Assembly (NCBI GenBank): GCA_963995505.1
Contig: OZ023186.1
Location: forward strand, 15,755,570 to 15,819,569
Length of the DNA stretch: 64,000 nucleotides
DNA from: Hypericum androsaemum
Taxonomy: Eukaryota; Streptophyta; Magnoliopsida; Malpighiales; Hypericaceae
Direction of reading: 5' to 3'
Under the pieces are notes generated by a model. It was not told the origin of the DNA. It did no database searches and saw only the letters and a list, made by a program, of their open reading frames with translations. The position numbers and the translations under genes are program-made. Position 1 is the stretch's first letter. Each line of letters opens with the position of its first letter. Of this stretch, positions 22,707 to 33,762 are shown in pieces.

Positions 22707-23000
22707 ATGGTCCCACGAAAGCGGGCAGCGAGGTGCACTCTCTCCATAATGGTCATCATCAGCTTGGCGTCAATGGTGGCGTTGACCTTATCACAGCATC
22801 TGGAGTTGACCCTTGAGGAGGTGGTAGGTTCGTGCATGCCCGTGTGCTTTGCACAGACAGGGGGAAGCGAGAGGATCTGCTGGGACGCCTGCGAGGAGGC
22901 CAGCCGGGTTATGTTGAGGAACCCTAGCTTCGTTCATCTCATCCAATTCGAGGGCTTCGGAAATTACTTGAAAGAGGCGTCAGGGCAAAGGCTGTCTTGA
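22707..23000 (+). CDS. Cysteine-rich secreted peptide precursor (97 aa), CX3C-X10-CX3C
   Basis: The 97-codon ORF starts with a basic stretch (MVPRKRAARC), then a hydrophobic run (about 11-29, SIMVIISLASMVALTLS) that fits a signal peptide. The mature part holds exactly four Cys in the pattern C-x3-C-x10-C-x3-C (residues 43, 47, 58, 62), followed by about 35 residues without Cys. That spacing is that of plant alpha-hairpinins; some thionin-like plant peptides have similar spacing, so identity is open. A paralogue at 33471 keeps the flanks but carries a 2-bp deletion. Conservation of promoter, leader and 3' flank around both supports a real gene. It may be secreted, but no activity can be inferred from sequence alone. 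Confidence 0.6.
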   Translation: MVPRKRAARCTLSIMVIISLASMVALTLSQHLELTLEEVVGSCMPVCFAQTGGSERICWDACEEASRVMLRNPSFVHLIQFEGFGNYLKEASGQRLS

Positions 23001-23208
23001 TGGTCACAATGGATGGATGGATGGAGGTTGTGTGTGCACAACAAGAATAATCCGATCATGGTAGTCTCGTGACAATTATCCGCACAATTGTACAGTCCAA
23101 AGAGTACGTTAGAACGATGATAGAATTTGTGGATTTCTGTTAACGATGATCAATACATATGTATTTTTAATTTATTATCTATTAGGAGTCGTGATATGGT
23201 ATTACCAT

Positions 23209-25163
23209 TGTTATGAATTCAGCAACTAGGGAACAAAACGCATAAAGAACACGAACACAAGAGTTAACGTGGTTCGGCCTAATGCTTATATCCACGGAGA
23301 GAAAGGAGAACTTTTATTGATGAGTTTTCGAGCCACAAAATCATACAAAAAAATCTTAACATGTCTTTATATAGAGACAAACTCTGGTGTACAAGTAACC
23401 TATCTAGGTTGGATTAGGAGTCCAAAACCTAGTCAGGATAGAAATATGAATAGGAAATAAGTCTTTCCTATTTTTCGCCATCCCAACAATCTCCACCTTG
23501 GCGAGAAATCATCTCGTGGAAGAACCATGAAGCTCCACCCGAACTTCAACAAACTCCACCTTAACAAAACACCGCCCCATGAAGAACCATGAGATCTTGC
23601 AAAACCAATCCGACTCCACCGACTCCATCTTGGACCATAGATAACTGCATCAATAAGACCATCTCAACTTTCTCTTCACCTTTTGTTCAATCACTTGGAG
23701 CCAGCCCCCAAACTCGAGCTTCTGAGCTTGCTTGGCCTATTTCCTCCAATCTCCATTAAACCCCAACTAGCAAGTCTACCTGCTGAAGCAACCTTGCGAC
23801 CAATAGACACGCCCTCTATTTTTTGGTCAGCCCCATGCTCCACAACCTCGAACGACTTTTCCGCTGGACCTTCTTGCCTCAAACCAATGCTACATGTCAT
23901 AGCATACAAAGGGTAACCTTTTGTTCTATCAAGTAGAACCCTCGACATGCCTCCAACTCCATCATTCGGCCTTGAGTGAGATACCCGATCCACGCGTGGT
24001 GTTAACAACGGCTTCATATTCCCCATGCAAAACCTACCCAACACCTTTGACGTGCACTTTCCTTTAGACAACCATAGCGGAGTCCAGCTAACAATGCTTC
24101 TCCGAGACAACCATGGTTCCTTGCCAACCATGCCTCCACGAAACAACCATAGCTCGCTATCCATGTCTCTGCAAATCCCAACTCTACTCAAACCATTCAT
24201 GTCAAGCCTTTGCTCTCTCATACGAACCAACCTCATATGACCTGAGCTTTTGCCAACTTCTTCAGACCCATTGATGTGACTCCATCTACAATAATGTGCC
24301 TCACTAACTTGTAGATATTTTCTTTCACCCTTCATCCCTACCATCGCATCCTTCTCCACCTTCATTAGCATACCTTTATAACTATCACTGTTATAATCCA
24401 AGGTTCCTAATGAAATGAGATTACTAAGATGCATTAGACTTGATAAGACAGAAAGCCAGTCACCATCTGACCCGTCTGAATATGTGGTCATAGTTGTGGA
24501 TGCCAATCCCTCCTCGTTGTCTTGATCCCTAGTTCGTCCTGGATAGTCCTCTTCATGTACCCTTCTTCGCACTTGAAACCACTTCCATTGAACTTCTTTG
24601 ACTCTGACCTGGATCCTCTTCCACAACCCAGCTGGTGGCTCCTCATCATCCGCCAAGCACAAGCGAATCTTCGCTACTGCCTTAGCCTCTAACTCTTCCC
24701 ACTCTTGCTCCTCCATCTTCTTAGACTTCTTCTCCGAGAGCGAGATAACCATCCCTTGCTGCACGAGGAGATTCTTGACACGCCTTTGCCATAACCTAAA
24801 ATTCAATGAACCATCGAACTTCACTAGAGCAAACTTTGCGCCGTGATTCGACATCCTCCAACCTTAGCTCTTGATACCACTTGTTAGGAATTCAGCAAAT
24901 AGAGAACAAAATGCGCAAAGAACACGGACACAAGAGATAACGTAGTTCGGCCTAATGCCTACATCCACGGTGAGAAAGGAGAAATTTTATTGATAGATCC
25001 GAGTCACAAAGCTATACAAAAAACCTAGAGTAACATGTCTTTATATATAGACAAATCTTTGGTGTACAAGTAACCTATCTAGGTCAGATTAGGAGTCCAA
25101 AACCTAGTCAGCATAGGAATAGGAATAGGAAATAAGTCTTTCCTATTTCTCGCCATTCCAACA
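23209..25163 (-). mobile_element. Copia element C (complete non-autonomous copy), TSD ACCAT
   Basis: Complete 1955-bp element. The minus-strand 3' LTR is 23209-23488 and the 5' LTR is 24882-25163 (about 280 bp each, several percent apart). ACCAT flanks it at 23204-23208 and 25164-25168. The primer-binding site TGGTATCAAGAGC (initiator tRNA-Met) is at about 24868-24880 on the minus strand, next to the 5' LTR. It is inserted in the leftmost part of copia D. It has one long ORF and no integrase, reverse transcriptase or RNase H. Confidence 0.92.
23691..24854 (-). CDS. Copia C internal ORF: gag N-terminus fused to family 3' tail (387 aa)
   Basis: The ATG at 24852-24854 follows the primer-binding site directly. 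Residues 1-75 are copia gag (MSNHGAKFALVKFDGSLNFR; LLVQQGMVISL). Most of gag and the zinc knuckle are then lost; short pieces of the pre-integrase region (LSNLISLGTLDYNS; VGMKGERK) follow. The last ~150 residues are the same tail as in element B (MSRVLLDRTKGYPLYAMTCS; KVASAGRLASWGLMEIGGNR; ending SLGAGSK). It is open throughout although its LTRs have diverged. No catalytic domain is present. If translated it would be a gag-like fusion of unknown use. Confidence 0.75.
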   Translation of the reverse strand: MSNHGAKFALVKFDGSLNFRLWQRRVKNLLVQQGMVISLSEKKSKKMEEQEWEELEAKAVAKIRLCLADDEEPPAGLWKRIQVRVKEVQWKWFQVRRRVHEEDYPGRTRDQDNEEGLASTTMTTYSDGSDGDWLSVLSSLMHLSNLISLGTLDYNSDSYKGMLMKVEKDAMVGMKGERKYLQVSEAHYCRWSHINGSEEVGKSSGHMRLVRMREQRLDMNGLSRVGICRDMDSELWLFRGGMVGKEPWLSRRSIVSWTPLWLSKGKCTSKVLGRFCMGNMKPLLTPRVDRVSHSRPNDGVGGMSRVLLDRTKGYPLYAMTCSIGLRQEGPAEKSFEVVEHGADQKIEGVSIGRKVASAGRLASWGLMEIGGNRPSKLRSSSLGAGSK

Positions 25164-25168
25164 ACCAT

Positions 25169-26164
25169 GTATTAGAGTCCTGATATGGTATTAACTTGTA
25201 GACGTATTTGCATCTTAGAGTCCTTCCTTAGTTGAACATGTATTAGGTTTGTGCTCTAACTCTTGTATAAATGTCTCTACCATACTCAATAATAATCAAT
25301 TGAAGTATTAACGCATATTCCAATCTCTATATGGTATCAGAGCCTAACCTGGACTAAGGATACTTCCAGATCTCTTCCTTGTGTGCTTGTAATCGAGCAA
25401 ACATAAACATGACCAAAGCGAGCTCAACGTTCTCTGGAAGATCTTAGCGAGTCACTAATGACGGGCACATTGTCGCTAATATGGATCCCATGTCCCTTTA
25501 TTATATTCACCCTTCTAATGGTCCTAGTCATTCATGTCATGGATCAGTTAACTGAAGGTAATTATAGTGAATGGCTCAATGACATGAGTACTATTCTCTA
25601 TGCGAAGAACAAGTTTGGATTTTTTATGGCATTTTACCTAAACCATTGCCAGATTCTGACGAATTCAAGTACTGCATCCGAGGTAATGCCATGGTTCGTG
25701 ACTGGTTCAAATCATCCATGTAGAAAGATGTTCGCAGCAGTGTTAGAAGTGCCCGAATTGCTTGTGAAATCTGAACCAATCTTACTGAGAGATTTGGCAA
25801 GGGGAGTGCACCGCATGTTTATGAGATTCAGAGAGCTATTGCAACTCTTTATCAGGAAAAACTCTTTATTTCTGCTTACTACACAAAATAGAAGAGTCTT
25901 TGGGATGAGGCACAAGATCTTATACCCCTCCCAACGTGCTCTTCCAATAGTTGCAGCTGCAATCTCAAGAAACAAGTGATGGAGATGCAAGAAATCAGCA
26001 CTTGTATGATTTTTTTATGGGCCTGGATGACATTTTTGCAACTATCACTTAGCAGCCAGCCAGTCCCTAGCATTGGGACTGCGTACATCTTGTTGCCGAG
26101 GATGAACAACACCGCAACATCTCTTCATCTAGACGTGCACCCATCGAGTCATCCACTTTCCAAT
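25169..26164 (+). mobile_element. Copia element D, left part (LTR end, PBS, gag)
   Basis: Sequence after element C (GTATTAGAGTCCTGATATGG...) looks like the end of a copia LTR, reaching about 25331. TGGTATCAGAGC at 25332-25343 is the initiator tRNA-Met primer-binding site. Gag starts at the ATG at 25409 or 25481 (MDPMSLYYIHPSNGPS; EGNYSEWLNDMSTILYAKNK; then in another frame ERFGKGSAPHVYEIQRAIAT). A TAG at about 25445 and frameshifts break it. It continues after element E at 32783. The left LTR start is obscured by element C. Confidence 0.8.
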
Positions 26165-27471
26165 TAATGTGTGTCTAAAATACGCATAAAATGCATAGGA
26201 TTTTGAGTCATTATTGCATGTTTGTCTTTAGTTTAGTATTGTTTTAGTAAATATTTGAGTTTTGGGTGACTAATGAGTTCTTTGTGCTAAATTGGAGGAA
26301 AAGGAGGCAAATTTGGTAAGGAATTATACTTGAAGAAGGAGTCCAGCAGAGACAGTTGACTTGCAAGGATATTTTGGTCAATTTGGGAGCTAAATTAGAG
26401 GACGCATATTTGACAGACAATTGAAGATATTTCTTTCCTCTTTTCGTGCATATAAATAAAGCCTAAATTAAAGATCGAAAAAGGAAGTTACGACTAAAAT
26501 ACTGAAGGCTGGTCTGGCAGATTATTATCAGTGAATTTTAAGGGCCAGTTTTAGAAATTCGATCTTCTGATCGATTAGGACACTGGGGACGACCCATTAG
26601 GTTTTCACACTTAGGAGGAAATATATATAACCTTCTAGACTTATTTTAGATGACTTATTATTCCAGAGAACATAACATATTTTACTTTGTCTTTGTCACG
26701 ACTATGAGGAACTAAACCTCTAGGTAGATTTGAGGGAGGAGACCTAATGATTTGGTTGTGAGGATCAAGTTTTATTAATCTATCTCAGTAGTATTTACTT
26801 ATTTCCTTGTGCTTATTATTGTTCTTGAATGGTTTACGTTTGTGAATTTATTCCTAAATAGATTTACCTTTGATTCTTGATTAGCGGTTGCAGTTAGGAA
26901 TTGAACCTAGGAGCAAGTTAATTCAGCGAGGAACGGTCGTTACCAAACTAATTAACTAGGAATAAGTAAGGCTAGTTGATAGATACCAAGATTTTGAGTA
27001 TAATCGCTAGGAGTAAGAACATCTATTCTTAATGCTATTATCTTATAGAATAGAAATTGGTCGATATTTTGTCTATTAGGTGATAAATAACTAGTTAGGC
27101 GGTTGTTTGGCTAGTTGATTGTTGGATGTTTGTGGTCTCTTTGCGGTTGCGGGAGATTTACACCTACTTGCTACATGTGTTAGATTACCTTTTGTGATCC
27201 AGTGATCAACCAACCTGTCGTGGTACTCCGATCTCGAATCTGCCACTTTTCTCTTATTGATTTCACTACTTCTACTTTCTTTTGTGTTCGTTGATTTCGT
27301 ACAACTTTGAATCTACAAAACCCGCTCTTTTTACTTTTGTGTTATTAGTTAGATTAATTGAGTATTCGTTTCTCCTTGGATCTGACTCGGTATCTTCCCT
27401 TGCTTACTACAAGTTTGCGAGCCGTAAAATATCAGTTTATTTTGAGGGGCCTCGACACGCTCTTCAAAATT

Positions 27472-27490
27472 TAGCGCCGTTGCCGGGGAG
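27472..27490 (+). other. Primer-binding site (tRNA-Asp type) of element E
   Basis: TAGCGCCGTTGCCGGGGAG begins five bases after the 5' LTR. It differs by one base from TGGCGCCGTTGCCGGGGA, the complement of the 3' end of plant tRNA-Asp and the usual primer site of this Athila/Tat group. Confidence 0.75.
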
Positions 27491-27565
27491 GTAAACATAT
27501 TATTTGATTGATCTAACCTATTATGTTCAATAGAGCTTCATTTGCAGGTCCACTAACCTCTATGT

Positions 27566-28234
27566 TTGAACCAGATTGTGATTGATGGATTGACTATCCA
27601 GTGGAGTACTATGGAGACCGATTTTAATGGAATTATGATCCTTATACTCATACTTATCAACCACGTCCACAACAAGCATCCAACTCTTCATTGGAAGACC
27701 TTATTAAGACTTTGGACATCAGCACCAACGAAAGTATACAAAATACTAACCAAAGTATTCAGAATCTGGCCAACCAAAACTCAAGCGAGCATCAAGAATA
27801 TTGAAGAGCACATATCCCAACTTGCAGCTGACATAAGAGAGATTAAGGCAAGTAGACAAAATATGGAGTTTCAAGAGCTTGAGATGGAAGAAGTAGAGGT
27901 TGAGATTCAACACGAAGAGGAAATGGTGGACCTTGAAGAAGACGAATAAGATGAATGTGAGGAGATTATGGTGCCGTAGCTCATTGAGAAGCAACTGAAC
28001 ATCATGCTACCTATGGTGACACCAACAAAATTACAACAACTGGAGTTCAAAGTTAAAATTGGTGGGCCCTATATAGATAGCATGTTTTCGTATCAATTTG
28101 AGTACACGTACGTACTAGATATAGTGGAAGAAGATGACGAGGCACCAAGAGTGAAAATGAAGAGGAAGATTGCACAACCTTCCCGAGTTAAGATGAAGAT
28201 TCGGGACCAAAATCACATATTTAATCCCGGTTAA
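27566..28234 (+). pseudogene. Gag C-terminal remnant of element E
   Basis: In one frame the sequence reads YDPYTHTYQPRPQQASNSSL then EDLIKTLDISTNES, and in the next TQASIKNIEEHISQLAADIR. This is the C-terminal pattern of Athila-lineage gag, with a coiled-coil-like heptad stretch. Then comes a strongly acidic segment (EMEEVEVEIQHEEEMVDLEE). A frame change near 27790 and stops near 27948 and 27978 break it. Directly after it the post-pol spacer (TCTAGCTAATGACGTTAAAT, about 28250) is reached, so the whole pol region has been removed. Confidence 0.65.
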
Positions 28235-28843
28235 AAGTTTAAACAGGCGTCTAGCTAATGACGTTAAATTAGCGCTTATTGGGAGGCAACCCAATTTAGT
28301 TTTTCCCTTCTTAGGTTTTAATTAGTTCATTAGATTTCTTTTTTTTAATTTCAAAATACTTACTTGGGTCGAATCGATTCTTATATTTTTTGCAGGAAAA
28401 AAGAGAAAAAAAGGAAGTTGAGGCGAGGAAGCCATTGCGCCACGAAGTGAACAGAATATTTGGAAGCTTTTCGCAATGACAAAGGGTTACACGGGACGAG
28501 AAAAATCGAACAACTACGAAATTACTCGCGGTGATCAAAAATCCTCGCTACGAGGTGGACAGAGATTTTCAACTAAAATTCGTCCCTTCTCGCAGCGACA
28601 AGCCCGTCTCTTGCCGACCAAAGAAAGATTCTATATGCCCACACTGCTAATTTTAGTCCTAATTGGATTCTCTTTCAGAATTTCAACTGGCTTTAGACTC
28701 TCTTTCACTTCATTATTCTTTTCTTCTATTATTTTATATAAACCCCTATTACGATTAATTTAACCTATACTCTTACAGGAACATAAAGGCATTCTCGTTA
28801 TCCAAGCTTCATCGTTATTTTCTTTTGGACATAAATTTTCACC

Positions 28844-28958
28844 ATGCCTCCAAAGAAGAACAAAGTCACATCCACAAATCAAGCTCACCTTCGCAACACG
28901 TACAAGGCTTCGAGATGATACGAAGCCCGGATGCGAGCTACCACCTCGTCCGACAAGC
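28844..28958 (+). pseudogene. Env-like/ORF1 start of element E, cut by hAT
   Basis: ATG at 28844 opens MPPKKNKVTSTNQAHLRNTY, then a TGA. It follows a T-rich tract ending in TTTTTTGCAGGAAAAAAGAG (about 28390), the same layout as the acceptor-like site before the ORF in the large Athila element at 44760. It is truncated by the hAT insertion. Confidence 0.45.
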
Positions 28959-28966
28959 GACATACC

Positions 28967-30246
28967 TAGACCTGACCACGGTTCGAATTTGGACGAATTC
29001 GAATCGAATTTATTCGAATTCGAATTCATCAAAACATTAAACCGTATTCAATTCTTCACAAGACGAATCGAATACGAATTATGAATTTTCGAATTAGAAT
29101 CGAATTAGAATCGAATTATAATCGAATTCGAATTCGAATTAATTCCAACGATGTTGAACATCTTGTGGAAAACGTTTTGGTTTCATGTTGTTTAATTTGC
29201 AAAAAAATTTCCAATCTTTTAGCAATTTTGGGCGAGCCCATAATAAATTAAGTGCTTGTTTAATTGGTCCTAATGTAGAGTCTAAAGCTTTAACTCCATC
29301 TTGGGTACAAAGATTAAATATATGACATGCACATCTAATATGAAAAAAATTTCTTCCGAATCGTGTACAAAAAATTTCTAAATCTTTAACCATAACATTA
29401 TTAGAACTTGCATTATCTAGAGAAATTGAAAATATTTTTTGAACTAGATTATATTCTTGTAAAATAATATGCAATATTTTATAACAATTATTCCCACTAT
29501 GACTATCATCAAAAACTCTATATGCAATTATTCTTTTTTGTATATTCCATTCATTATCAATCCAATGACATGTAATACCAAAATATGAATGTGTTTGCCA
29601 ATGATCACTCCATATATCACAATAAGAGAAGTAGCTCAAATTAGTAAACTTGAGGGAGAATTTATATAGCTCAAATTTTCAATAAGAGAAGTAGAGAATT
29701 GAGATTGGAATGTGTAAAATTTGAAGAATAAGAGGTGGTATTTATAGAGTTGGGAAGAAATTCTGAATTTATAAAAAAAATTTTAAAAAGTACCAACAGT
29801 AAAAAAAATGGTAACATAGGGATTAAAACGGTAACAAAAAAATGGTAAGAAAAAAACGGTAATTTACCCCTAAAATTTAAATTTCCCCTTCCCCCCCCCC
29901 CTCCCTTTTAATTCCCGCCCCCCACCCCCCCTTTTTTTTAATTCCCCCCCTTTTTTAAATTCCCTCCCCCCCTTTTTTTTAAATTCCCGCCCCCCCTTTT
30001 GAATTCGAATTCGATACGAATCGAATTCGAATTACGAATTCGAATTCGATACGAATCGAATTCAAATTACGAATTCGAATTGAATTCGCCGGTTTGACGA
30101 ATTACAAAAAACTTGAACCGTATTCAATTCTTATCATGACGAATTCGAATCGAATTTTTTGATGAATCGAATTATTGTCGAATCGAATCGAATTTTTTAC
30201 GAATCGAATCGAATCACGAATCGGATTCAATTCATGGCCAGGTCTA
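28967..30246 (-). mobile_element. Non-autonomous hAT transposon, TSD GACATACC
   Basis: 1280-bp element. It has 12-bp terminal repeats TAGACCTGACCA (28967) and TGGCCAGGTCTA (ending 30246), one mismatch apart. The 8-bp target duplication GACATACC lies at 28959-28966 and 30247-30254. Both subterminal zones (about 28985-29135 and 30000-30230) are dense in GAATTCGAAT-type motifs. Pyrimidine tracts of up to 12 C lie at about 29880-30000. A partial transposase is encoded on the minus strand; the element cannot move alone. Confidence 0.92.
29139..29639 (-). pseudogene. hAT transposase fragment (RNase H-like catalytic region)
   Basis: 166 codons read SDHWQTHSYFGITCHWID, VFDDSHSGNNCYKIL, FSISLDNASSNNVMVKDLEI and FFHIRCACHIFNLCTQDG. 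These are hallmarks of plant hAT transposases (RICESLEEPER/Tam3 type): the DxxxN-type Asp region and the CAxHxxNL motif. The N-terminal BED zinc finger and the C-terminal dimerisation domain are missing, so the protein is not functional. Confidence 0.9.
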
Positions 30247-32782
30247 GACATACCACACGAGGGAGCCCTTGATCCCTAAACTCATTTATTTTATTTAAAT
30301 TTATTTATTGTATTTTATTTTCTCGTGTCTTGCTATGTTTTGTATTATTATTGTTATTATTATTATTATTCTTTTCATCAATCTACACCATGAGGATATG
30401 TTGTTTTTTTAAGTGTGGGTATGTAGGGAGTCACTAGTATGTCATGTTTAGAGTCAACCTACACCATGAGGACATGTTGTTGCCTAAGTGTGGGGATGTT
30501 TAGTGTATTTTGTGTGTCGAGTCAACCACCTGCTAGAACTTGCAACTTTGAATTTTTTACCCCTTAGCAACTTAATATCCTTAGGAAAGCTCATGCCAAG
30601 ATGAAATTAGCAAGGATAGGATAAAGCCCATATTGAGAAGTAGTTTTTGCTTTTCAAAAATCTCATAATTGGATTAAGCGACCACTAGTGTATAAGACTG
30701 ATATAACACTTGAGAGAATTCGGGTGGCACGGCTGTAGTAACCAACTCCCGCCTATAACATAAATATATTTTAGCTGACTTGCGTGAGGATTATCCGAGT
30801 GGCGTATAAGAAAACTTGCTGCCCTTCTAAGTTGTGAAAAAAAATATTTGAAAGGAATGGGAAAGGTAGGAAGAAAAATTGAAATGTAGAATGTGGAATG
30901 TGAACGAATGCTGGCGGAAGGGCAGTAGTCAGGAAAATAATTGGAGTTGATGTTGCCTCTGGCCTGACTAGGATGGAGCTTGAAGATCGTTATAGGTGTA
31001 CAATTGGAACAATAAAAAGTTGTAAACCGGCCTATCGACATCTAAGAGTGAAGACTCAAGTGCCATGCAAGTTTAGTGCTAACCATGCTAACCAAAAATA
31101 TTTTGGGATGAGGCTAAGCTAAACAGCACTATAAGTGCCTTAATATCCAGTCATGCCTGGTGCTTATTGATGTTGAGTCTCTAGTGATCTTCACCACTTT
31201 CTGAATGATTAAAATTAGGGAGAACTACTTTAATTTGTGGGCTAGACTTGAATTGTGAAATTGACTTGGCATGAGGATTCCTAGGGATAGTCTGTTGTTG
31301 ATGGTTTATTAATTATGTGTGATTAAAATACAAGTGCTCATGTTGACAATATCTATTTGCATGTCTATATGTTGAGTGATTTGCTTGTTGTCTTCAGAGT
31401 TGAGTCCTTAGTGTTTTGTGTCTAAGTCTTAGTTTTGAGTCTTGCTTGGGGACAAGCAAAGTTTAAGTGTGGGAATGTTTGATGTATGTCTAAAACACGC
31501 ATTAAACGCATAGGATTTCGAGACATTATTGCACGTTTATCTTTAGTTTAGTATCATTTTAGTAAATATTTGAGTTTTGGGTCACTAATGAGTTCTTTGT
31601 GCTAAATTGTAGGAAAAGGAGGCAAATTTGGTAAGGAATTATACTTGAAGAAGGAGTCCAGCAGAGACAGTTGACTTGCAAGAGTAGTTTAGTCAATTTG
31701 GGAGCCAAATTAGAGGACGCATATTTGACAGACAATTGAAGATATTTCTTTCCTCTTTCCGTGTATATAAAGAAATCCTAAATCGGAGATCAAAAAAGGA
31801 AGTTACGATCAAAATACCGAAGGCTGATCTGGCAGATTATTATCAGCGAATTTTAAGTACCTGTTTTGGAAATTCGATCTTCTGATCGCTTAGGACACTG
31901 GGGATAACCCATTCGGTTTTCACACTTAGGAGGGCATATATATAACCCTCTAGACTTATTTTAGACGACTTATTATTTCAGAGAACATAACCTATTTTAT
32001 TTTGTCTTTGTCACGACTATGAGGAACTAAACCTCTCGGTAGATTTGAGGGAGGAGACCCAAGGATTTGGTTGTGAGGATCAAGTTTTATTAATCCATCT
32101 CAGTAGTATTTACTTATTTCTTTGTGCTTATTATTGTTCTTGAATGGTTTGCGTTTGTGAATTTATTCTTGAACAGATTTGTCTTTGATTCTTGATTAGC
32201 GGTTGCAGTTAGGAATTGAACCTAGGAGCAAGGTTAATTCAGCGAGGAACGATCGTTACCAAACTAATTAACTAGGAATAAGTAAGGCTAGTTTGTATAT
32301 ACCAAGGTTTTGAATATAATCGCTAGGAGTAGGAACATCTATTCTTAATGCTATTATCTTATAGAATAGAAATCGGTCGATATTCTGTCTATTAGGTGAT
32401 AAACAACTAGTTAGGCGGTCGTTTGGCTAGTTGATTGTTGGATGTTTGTGGTCTCTTTGCGGTTGTGGGAGATTTACACCTACTTGCTACATGTGTTAGA
32501 TTATCTTTTGTGATCCAGTGATCAACCAACCTGTCGTGGTACTCCGATCTCGAATCTGCCATTTTTCTCTTATTGATTTCACTACTTCTACTTTCTTTTG
32601 TGTTCGTTGATTTCGTACAACTTTGAATCCACAAAACTCCCTCTTTATACTTTTGTGTTATTAGTTAGATTAATTGAGTATTCGTTCCTCCTTGGATCTG
32701 ACTCGGTATCTTCCCTTGCTTACTACAAGTTTGTGAGCTGCAAAATATCGATTTATTTTGAAGGACCTCGAAAAACTCGTCA

Positions 32783-33258
32783 CCAATCACGCATCTCCGA
32801 TTCATCCAGGGGCAGCGGATATTCGAGGAAAAGTTCAGGGAATCAGCCAAAGTGTTCTTATTGTGTCACCTCGAAGCCACATGATTTGAGATAGTTGGAT
32901 ATCCTCCACGATGGAGGAGGAACAACTCTGGATCCACCAACAACTCAAGTCGTTGCCAGACTGGTGGTAACTCCAATCGATCTAATCCAGCTCAGATCAG
33001 CCATGACATTTGGTCACCTGATCCAAATGTCAACATGGCTGGTAAGATTAATTTTGGTCAGCCGTGAGTGATGGATTCTGGAGCTACCGATCATATCACG
33101 TGTAGCCGGATGTTCCTAGTTGATGAAACAAGTGAAATTGATCATCCACCAGTAAAAATTCCAAACAGTGGCGAGATACCCGTTGCTGGTGTGGGCAGTG
33201 CTCGCATAAGTATTATATTTTGCTGAATAATGCGTTGCACATCCCTCTCTTTAAGTGA
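32783..33258 (+). pseudogene. Copia element D, right part (zinc-knuckle region and protease start)
   Basis: Gag resumes after the CCAAT duplication. A degraded knuckle (CSYCVTSKPHD) lies at about 32848-32880 and the protease motif MDSGATDHITCS at about 33070-33106, with the D-S-G catalytic triplet. The frame is broken by stops. The element ends abruptly near 33258 (LNNALHIPLFK), before integrase, where the duplicated promoter of the peptide pseudogene begins. The rest of pol and the 3' LTR are absent. Confidence 0.8.
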
Positions 33259-33302
33259 ACATGCTTAATTGGCTCTTCACCGCAAAGTCAAACAGATGTG
33301 CG

Positions 33303-33311
33303 TTTATATAC
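33303..33311 (+). promoter_or_regulatory. TATA box of cysteine-rich peptide copy 2
   Basis: TTTATATAC at the same relative position as in copy 1 (about 165 bp before the ATG). Confidence 0.55.
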
Positions 33312-33470
33312 CAGCCCTCTCCCACAAATTTTTTTAAATTAAAGCTTTATATATATTATTATTAAGTCGTGAAAATCAGCATACAAGAGAATATTATATC
33401 AAGATCCGACGGGTGATTAGTAACCAATCCTACATCTATTCGATCAACCCCACAAGAGGAGATCGTAGCA

Positions 33471-33762
33471 ATGGTCCCAAGAAAACGGGCAGCGAGGTGC
33501 ACTCTCTCCATAATGGTCATCGTCAGCTTGGCGTCCATGGCGGAGTTGACCTTATCACAACATCTGAAGTTGACCCTTGAAGAGGTGGTGCGTTCGTGCA
33601 TGCCCGTGTGCTTTGGACAGAGGGGGAAGCGAGAGGATCTGCCGGGACGCCTGCGAGGAGGCCAGCCGGGTTATGTTGAGGAACACTAGTTTCGTTCATC
33701 TCATCCAATTCTAGGGCTTCGGAAATTACTTGAAAGAGGTGTCAGGGAAAAGGCTGTCCTGA
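33471..33762 (+). pseudogene. Cysteine-rich peptide copy 2, frameshifted
   Basis: This is a paralogue of the gene at 22707, highly similar from the promoter through about 230 bp of 3' flank. The leader (MVPRKRAARCTLSIMVIVSL) and the first CX3C pair (CMPVC) are intact. Relative to copy 1, 2 bp are missing near 33617-33624 just after that pair, so the second CX3C pair is lost and the frame ends after 72 codons. Similarity continues in the original phase to the TGA near 33762. A shortened secreted product is possible but improbable as a functional peptide. Confidence 0.75.

Larger units (their letters stand above)
26165..32782 (+). mobile_element. Athila-lineage derivative E without pol (LARD-like), TSD CCAAT
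   Basis: Complete 6618-bp element. The 5' LTR is 26165-27466 and the 3' LTR is 31480-32782 (about 1.3 kb each, ends TGATG...TCA, first G lost on the left). CCAAT flanks it at 26160-26164 and 32783-32787. A primer-binding site follows the 5' LTR and a GTGTGGGAATG purine-rich tract precedes the 3' LTR. The interior has a gag remnant, the post-pol spacer and an env-like start, but no protease, reverse transcriptase or integrase. A hAT element (28967-30246) is nested in it. E itself lies inside the gag of copia D. Confidence 0.92.

Noticed and set aside
28985..30230. Possible CRISPR-like or satellite array of GAATTCGAAT
   Set aside because: Units overlap without spacers, they sit symmetrically inside hAT ends, and the genome is eukaryotic.
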